From Hippopus hippopus (taxonomy: Eukaryota; Mollusca; Bivalvia; Cardiida; Cardiidae): a stretch of DNA of 64,000 nucleotides. A model generated the notes under the pieces. That model was not told the DNA's origin, did not search any database, and was given only the letters and a program-made list of their open reading frames with translations. The stretch's first letter is position 1, and each line of letters opens with the position of its first letter. This document shows, piece by piece, positions 59,007 to 64,000 of this stretch. The position numbers were made by a program, and so were the translations under genes. The DNA lies in NCBI GenBank assembly GCA_946811185.2, contig OX328112.1, positions 12,053,215-12,117,214 on the forward strand, read 5' to 3'.

Positions 59007-59280
59007 GTCTGGTCTGGTCTGGTCTGTCTGTCTGCCAGTCCGTCCGTCCGTCCGTCAGTCCGCGAGTACGTCTGTCTATCCGTCCTACCGTCTGTCTGTG
59101 TCTGTCTGTGTCTCTTCCCCGTCCCCCTCTGTCTCTGCCCGTCTCTTTCTCTTTCTGTCTGTCCATCTGTCTGTCTCTTTCTCTCTCTGTGTCACTCTCT
59201 CTCTCCCTCTCCCTCTCCTTCTGTGTGTCTCTGTGTGTGTGTGGGTGTGTGTCTGTCTGTCTCTCTCTCACTCTATGTCT
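58895..59280. repeat. Compound (GTCT/GGTCT/GTCC)n and (CT)n microsatellite
   Basis: Pentamer GGTCT, tetramer GTCT/GTCC and dinucleotide CT/GT blocks. Four long overlapping ORFs on both strands (up to 184 codons) encode low-complexity Ser/Val/Cys/Leu or Arg/Asp/Gln peptides and are not genes. Confidence 0.95.
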
Positions 59281-59424
59281 CCTTCTCCAATCTTCCTTCT
59301 CGCTCTTTATGGTTTTTATCTCAAAAAAACTGACAGCAATGATAGTTTCAGATGGTTTAGCCTTTACCAAAGAATCCTGAGGTTTAATTCTTTATAATTC
59401 GACAAAAATTTGTACCGGGCCAGT

Positions 59425-59600
59425 GCAGCCGAAACAAAAATTAAATGTAGACCAAAATGGCGATTTCTGTATATGATTGTTAAAAAGGAAAAAATGTTAG
59501 TTTCCAGCATTTTTTTCCTTTTTCTGTAATGTTTTCATTTGCCCTTTTCGTCAAGATCGTTAAAACAAGGGACTTTATTGTAACGGGTTAAACTTAATGA
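59425..59600. mobile_element. H1, diverged
   Basis: AAAAAGGAAAAAATGTTAGT TTCCAGCATTTTTTTCCTTT TT and TCGTTAAAACAAGGGACTTT. Confidence 0.65.
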
Positions 59601-59844
59601 CACTGAAGAGGACGGCTGTTAAAATCTTCGTTGGAGAAGAAAATAAAGTGTTACTGTATTTTCTCGTTGTTCCACAAAGTTTTCTGTTCTTTCGAGGACA
59701 ACGCCCATAATCTTAGCATCATCTTATTTTATGGTCTGCAAATACGTTCAAATGGGAAACGTTTAAAATTTTGCCTACTTATAAAGCGTTAAAGCGTGCA
59801 CTTCGCAATATGTGTAACGACAAATCTTGTCTGACAATGCGTTA

Positions 59845-60070
59845 ATAACTTTTTACCAAACGACAAAATTTTGGACTCGACCGGATTGAAAGCATTTGCA
59901 GACGACAAAACGAACGCAGTTCAAATGATGATTTCTTTCTCAGAAAGGTTAGAAAACATTGTGGGAAAAGGAGAAAATGCTGGTTACCAGCATTTTCTCC
60001 TTTTCTCTAAATGTTTTCAAAAGCCTTTTCTTTCAGAGTCTTTAAAACTCGGAATTGTGTGGTAAACCGC
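59845..60070. mobile_element. H1 hairpin MITE
   Basis: TTTTACCAAACGACAAAATT start; GAAAACATTGTGGGAAAAGG stem with TGCTGGTTACCAGCA centre; TCTTTAAAACTCGGAATTGT end. Confidence 0.85.
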
Positions 60071-60203
60071 CAAATGAAGTTGTGAATAGAGCAATAAACG
60101 GTTATCAGATTTCGCGGATCGAATACAACGAAATGTTCATTTGGATTTGAAATTTCACCCTAGCATTTCTGTTCTCTATTTGCTGAATACCATATATATG
60201 GGT

Positions 60204-60328
60204 TCTGACATTTGTTGGCGTTTGAGATAAAATTTTATTAAACGAGTCTCGGGAAAATGTTCGCTTAATAGCATTTTTTCGACCAATTTAATAGAATTTT
60301 ATCTCAAACGCCAACGAATGTCAGATTC
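60204..60328. repeat. Inverted repeat, about 35-bp arms, about 55-nt loop
   Basis: TTGGCGTTTGAGATAAAATT and AATTTTATCTCAAACGCCAA with further pairing outside (TCTGACATT / AATGTCAGA). Not matched elsewhere in the window. Confidence 0.85.
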
Positions 60329-60520
60329 TATTTATCACATAACAATATTTCACAAATTACAGATCTAAAGAATACAAAACCATCTATAGATGCACCCGTG
60401 GTAATATCCATAAAATCCCATTTACTTTTATGCAAAAAGTACAAAATGACGTCAAAAATGACGTCACACAATCGTGGTATCAAACATGTACAAGATAAGA
60501 AAATTCGTGATGGTTATAAA

Positions 60521-60788
60521 TATGGCTTGCAAACACGTGAAAAAGGTCATTCGGCCATTTGCGTAAAGTGTCGTCTCGGATCAGCCTGCTTAGTCCACGC
60601 AGGCTAATCCGAGACGGCACTTTACGACTACAATGGATTTTGTGCTACAGTAGACTTGCGCAAACAGAAAATTACATAAAAACGGAAAGTGTCGTCTCGG
60701 ATCAGCCTGCACAGACTGCGCAGGCTGATCCGAGACGACACTTTACGCAAATGTCCGATTGTCCCTTTTCGCGTGTTGCAGGCCATAT
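60521..60788. mobile_element. H4 double-hairpin MITE
   Basis: GGCTTGCAAACACGTGAAAA ... TTTTCGCGTGTTGCAGGCC. The first hairpin is mutated (GATCAGCCTGCTTAGTCCAC GC), the second nearly perfect. Confidence 0.88.
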
Positions 60789-60984
60789 TACACTGAAAAC
60801 AAGGGAGGCTATGCGATAAAATCGTATTCCCTTTAACTACTTGCCATGTGCAAACAGAAGGCACTTGTAGACAATTTTTTAACCATTTAACCTGCTAACA
60901 AAGTTAAAAGAAACTTTCGAGTCGATAGAAAACAAAAACAAAAACAAACAACAAATATCGCTATTTTAAAATAATTTTTCGGGA

Positions 60985-61065
60985 AAATATTTCCTGATAG
61001 GACAGTGTAGATCCAAGATCAGATTGCACGTGATGTGATCTACACTCAGCAAAACTTCTAACCGG
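60985..61065. mobile_element. H2 fragment
   Basis: GGACAGTGTAGATCCAAGAT CAGATTGCACGTGATGTGAT C; the second arm is deleted. Confidence 0.6.
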
Positions 61066-61600
61066 CCACTTTTGTTTCTCTTGTAAATTTGACCAAGTAA
61101 TTGACAGGTAAATAAAAATAACTTATAACATTCTCGATTTTGACGATAGAAGGCATCTCTTTTTCAAAACAGGGAAATCACGTGATTTGCGCATGCGTGG
61201 TGTCTATCGGACAAACCAGGTTAAAAAGATAACCATACATTACTGAAATTTTGTCATCAGAGAAGGAGCATGAAGTTTTCAAAAAAATGATTTTTCAATT
61301 TCCAATGTTAAGTGAATGAATGTTTAATAACTTCATTTCAATAGAACAAGTCAACAAATTCTTTTCAAACTTAGGCTGGAGTATGCTTTTACATTGGTCA
61401 ATTATTCTCCAAAACATCAAACTAAATGAACTGCCTCTTTTCTGGACAGCGGATGCCAAAACAGGTCTACGGGGAATTTCGGCTTAAAAGTGGCCGTTCA
61501 GAAGTTTTGTTTAGTGTATACTGTTCGCACAAGGTCTTTGAGTCGCGACAACAGCCTAAGGAATAATACTGCTAAAATTATTTTGGGAGAGGGGGGTATA
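61065..61600. other. No recognised feature
   Basis: AT-rich. GCACAAGGTCTTTGAGTCGC at 61525 is an H2 end fragment; otherwise nothing. Confidence 0.4.
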
Positions 61601-61604
61601 AATA

Positions 61605-61735
61605 TAATAATTTTCCTTATCAGCCAGTGTAGATCCAAGATCAGACTGCACGTTCTGTGGAGTCTGATCTTGATCTACGCTGGTCGCATAAGGTCTTTGA
61701 ATCGGGCTCAGCATACTACATGTTAATTAATTCTG
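61605..61735. mobile_element. H2 hairpin MITE
   Basis: CCAGTGTAGATCCAAGATCA, GACTGCACGTTCTGTGGAGT, CTGATCTTGATCTACGCTGG and TCGGGCTCAGCA. Confidence 0.75.
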
Positions 61736-61909
61736 TTAAATTGGTTTATTTGCATGTAAAATTTCACTCTGGCATTTCTGTTCTTCATTTGCTGAATGCC
61801 AGACAATCACACTCTTTTGTTTACTTTTGGCAGGTATTGTTACTTTAAGCGCAAACGTTGCACCGTTATACTGAATGTAAACAATATGGGTGTTAAAATG
61901 CATTTAATT

Positions 61910-62170
61910 TAAATCATACCATTTTAAAAAAAACTGAATTGAAATTATTGTGAAGATTGCAAACTGTTATTGTACGGTCGGTCCCATTGTTAGTTGCTGG
62001 CAGAGAAATTAATCTTTAAACTAGGTTAAAACCTGCCAGGTTGATCAATCTTTTGTTCACTATTTACTTAATTTAAAAAAAAAACATTTTTCTGCCAGCA
62101 ATATACATTTGGACTGACCGTACAATAATATAATTATTGTCATTTTCACAATAATGTCAATTCTTTTTTG
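61910..62170. mobile_element. P8 inverted-repeat element
   Basis: TTGAAATTATTGTGAAG, TTATTGTACGGTCGGTCCCA and TTAGTTGCTGGCAG mirrored by CTGCCAGCAA, GGACTGACCGTACAATAA and TTTTCACAATAATGTCAA. Confidence 0.75.
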
Positions 62171-62199
62171 TAAGTGTGATTTAAAGTCGAATGAGCTGT

Positions 62200-62440
62200 T
62201 TTTTTTGTGAAAAGGGTGCTAAATACATCTGCAAAAAGTATCAAACCATGTCAGCCTGCGCAGCCCGAAACTTTTTGCTATTGGTCAATCTTTTGCATTT
62301 TAAAGGACCGGGTTAACTCATGATTCAGTCGGTTGTTAGACAAAATGCATTCGCTGGATCCCTGGTTTTGTATTAACTTGCTTGGTATCGTGCATTACGA
62401 AGATGCGCTAAGCATCCTTCTGCCAGAACATGGATCATAC
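62200..62440. mobile_element. H3, one stem arm deleted
   Basis: GTGAAAAGGGTGCTAAATAC, ACCATGTCAGCCTGCGCAGC, TATTGGTCAATCTTTTGCAT, CTTGCTTGGTATCGTGCATT A and AGAACATGGATCATA. Confidence 0.75.
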
Positions 62441-62527
62441 ACATTTTACCATCCTGTTATTTACTTTTGGCCGCTATAGGGCCCGGTTTAAATAACGAAA
62501 TCGTAGTTTTCGCAGTCGGGAACACCG

Positions 62528-62876
62528 TCTATATTCCATTATCTTCCGCTAGATGGCATTCTTCAAATACACGTCTATCTGATTTGGGCATTCTGGGTAC
62601 AGAACCGGACTACTTTTCTAAACGGCAACCGTTACTTTGAATTTCAAGGGAAAAAAAAAGGTTTACTCAATAAAACGCTACCTGGTGCGATTCATTCAGC
62701 TATGATCAGCCAGCATGTAACCTATGCACCGGCCATTTATTAAAACAGCCCCTGCAGGCTTGGGTAATAGCTTCGATACAAGCTCTACTTTTCCCCTTTA
62801 TATGAGATGGGTGATGCCTCTTAGCAAACAGGTCGAATCTTCGAAGAATATGACATGCGCAGACAACGTCTATATT
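62528..62876. mobile_element. hAT-like MITE with 8-bp TSD (TCTATATT)
   Basis: Element 62536-62868, inverse of 37596-37927, between exact TCTATATT repeats. CCATTATCTTCC at one end and GCAGACAACG at the other. Only 1 bp different in length from the other copy. Confidence 0.88.
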
Positions 62877-62987
62877 CATAAGGTTAGATGTGACGTCATT
62901 GTGCCAACATACTGGACGCGTGTTTTTATTCGTTTGACATTGCCAGAAGCGATTGCGAAATTCTGGTGAGAAATCTGTAAGTATCTT

Positions 62988-63770
62988 TAATCAAAGTGTT
63001 GAAAACGCTGGTGTACATTTGTCAAGGAAGCCATTGTGTGGAATTAATAACTTGAAAAAAAAAAGAAATATTCAAATATTTACCTGAAAGTAAACCTACT
63101 AAGCAAATTAATTCCCCCCCCCTTTTGATAAAGGGAGAGTACTGGCGCCAAGGTTTGGATTATTTGTGTACTGGTGGTCTCTCTTTGATCATTCACAGGA
63201 GGAGTTAGGAGTAATGTCCCTTGACGGTAAGATGTATGACGGGTAGAGAGAGAAACCATGCATATATATCTAATAAAATTAAGTTTATACCTGAAAACTA
63301 TGATTCTGAGATATCTTTGCCGTCAAGATCTAATTCCCAACATTACAATCAATTATTTCGATCTGTAAATATTCATGCACTATCAAATGATTTAGCGTGC
63401 AATCATGGGACAAACAAGCCCAGGGACGAACTGGTTTTGGAACGAACAAGCCCGGAACTAAAGCGGTTAGTAGACAAATTTTGTGTATATCATTGCGCCA
63501 ATAGAAGCCTAAGAGCGGGTGAAGCTATTTTCAATCAAAAAGAAGTATTTCCACGATCGATGGCCTAATCCAGTTTATTTTAATACGCCATTTCCAATTA
63601 CATATCTGAGTGCTATCGAAAAACTCATTTGTCTGAGAAAAATTGAGTTTAATGGGGTTTATTTCCTTCGGTTTTACACAAAATACGATACATGGTCTTC
63701 AAAATGCAATATTGAACATTCAATATTGAACTCATAGTGGCATTGTCTTCGACAAATGCCACAAAAACTA
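62988..63770. mobile_element. T3 copy, inverted relative to 4963-5720
   Basis: AATCAAAGTGTTGAAAACGC, GTCAAGGAAGCCATTGTGTG, GATCATTCACAGGAGGAGTT AGGAG, TTACAATCAATTATTTCGAT C, CGATCGATGGCC and GTCTTCGACAAATGCCAC. A 115-codon ORF crosses it, but the reading frame is not maintained in the other copies. Confidence 0.75.
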
Positions 63771-63774
63771 TGCT

Positions 63775-64000
63775 TAACTTAAAGGAACTACCATTCAAAA
63801 TTTTTTGGTCTTTTATCACTCTACTTCTCGTTTTAATTCGTCGATGGTTTAACAAATTAGTGCCTTACTAAATTCATTCATTTAATAAAACTTTTTTTTT
63901 TTCAAAGTTTCATAACAACGAAAAAAATATGGGCAACCACATTGAAAAGCCCTTTCTGAATAACAAATGCTTCTCTGTGGCTTATGAATAGAAATCGCAC
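63775..64000. other. No recognised feature to window end
   Basis: AT-rich, with a poly-T run at 63890-63902. Confidence 0.4.

Noticed and set aside
58831..59397. Four overlapping ORFs of 155-184 codons on both strands
   Set aside because: They lie wholly in CT/GTCT-type microsatellite. All are low-complexity and open in several frames because the repeat lacks stop codons.
63221..63568. 115-codon ORF with a TNKPRDELVLERTSPEL stretch as a transposase fragment
   Set aside because: A similar peptide appears in the T3 copies at 5236 and 27477, but on different local frames with stops and indels, and I recognise no transposase motif.

Overview
The window is non-genic, AT-rich animal DNA, probably from a bivalve mollusc. 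That guess is an inference from tRNA-derived SINEs, dense hairpin-type miniature transposons and tetranucleotide microsatellites, not from a marker gene. I found no convincing host protein-coding exon, rRNA or genuine tRNA. Outside one large element, almost every recognisable sequence is a repeat: four SINE families, several hairpin MITE families (called H1-H4 here), elements defined by target duplications of 4, 6 or 8 bp, a fold-back element, near-perfect palindromes and microsatellites.

The main feature is a virus-like DNA element of 15,868 bp (42485-58352). It is flanked by a perfect 6-bp target duplication (GCTATC), starts AGTAGT and ends ACTACT, and has very long, unequal inverted terminal regions (about 3.5 kb left, 5 kb right). 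Each tip carries a perfect 24-bp hairpin. The single-copy core holds, left to right: a coiled-coil/Lys-rich protein (220 aa, minus), a Cys-rich protein (68 aa, plus), a CCHC zinc-knuckle protein (287 aa, minus), a large family B DNA polymerase (plus, one in-frame TAG just before polymerase motif A) and an unknown 218-aa protein (plus). The inverted regions hold small genes: a pair sharing a C-terminal domain (78 and 120 aa), an 88-aa gene that is intact on the right and broken on the left, a 104-aa basic protein and a 46-aa membrane micro-protein. The TSD, termini, size and polymerase point to the Polinton/Maverick-adintovirus world, but I see no integrase, packaging ATPase, protease or capsid gene.

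The small genes appear to share a regulatory kit. Four have the same upstream module (CCAAT-like boxes, a TGACGTCA site and a TATA box). Several end in a 16-nt stem-loop of the histone-mRNA type (for example AGCCCTTTTCAGGGCT) followed by ACCCA/AACCA and a GAAAG-containing stretch. The stem varies with compensatory changes (AGCCCT/AGGGCT, AGCTCT/AGAGCT, AGTCCT/AGGACT) while the TTTC loop stays fixed. The 218-aa and 220-aa genes instead have AATAAA signals. This suggests two mRNA 3'-end classes, one possibly borrowing the host replication-dependent histone pathway. I regard this as the most likely undescribed biology in the window.

Region by region: 1-42478 is nested repeats, including a 1.4-kb and a 2.9-kb element with 6-bp target duplications, each carrying a second element, and a 1.1-kb fold-back element. 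42100-42478 is a GACC-type microsatellite into which the large element inserted. 58359-64000 returns to MITEs, a CT/GTCT microsatellite, an hAT-like MITE and a third copy of a roughly 0.75-kb repeat.
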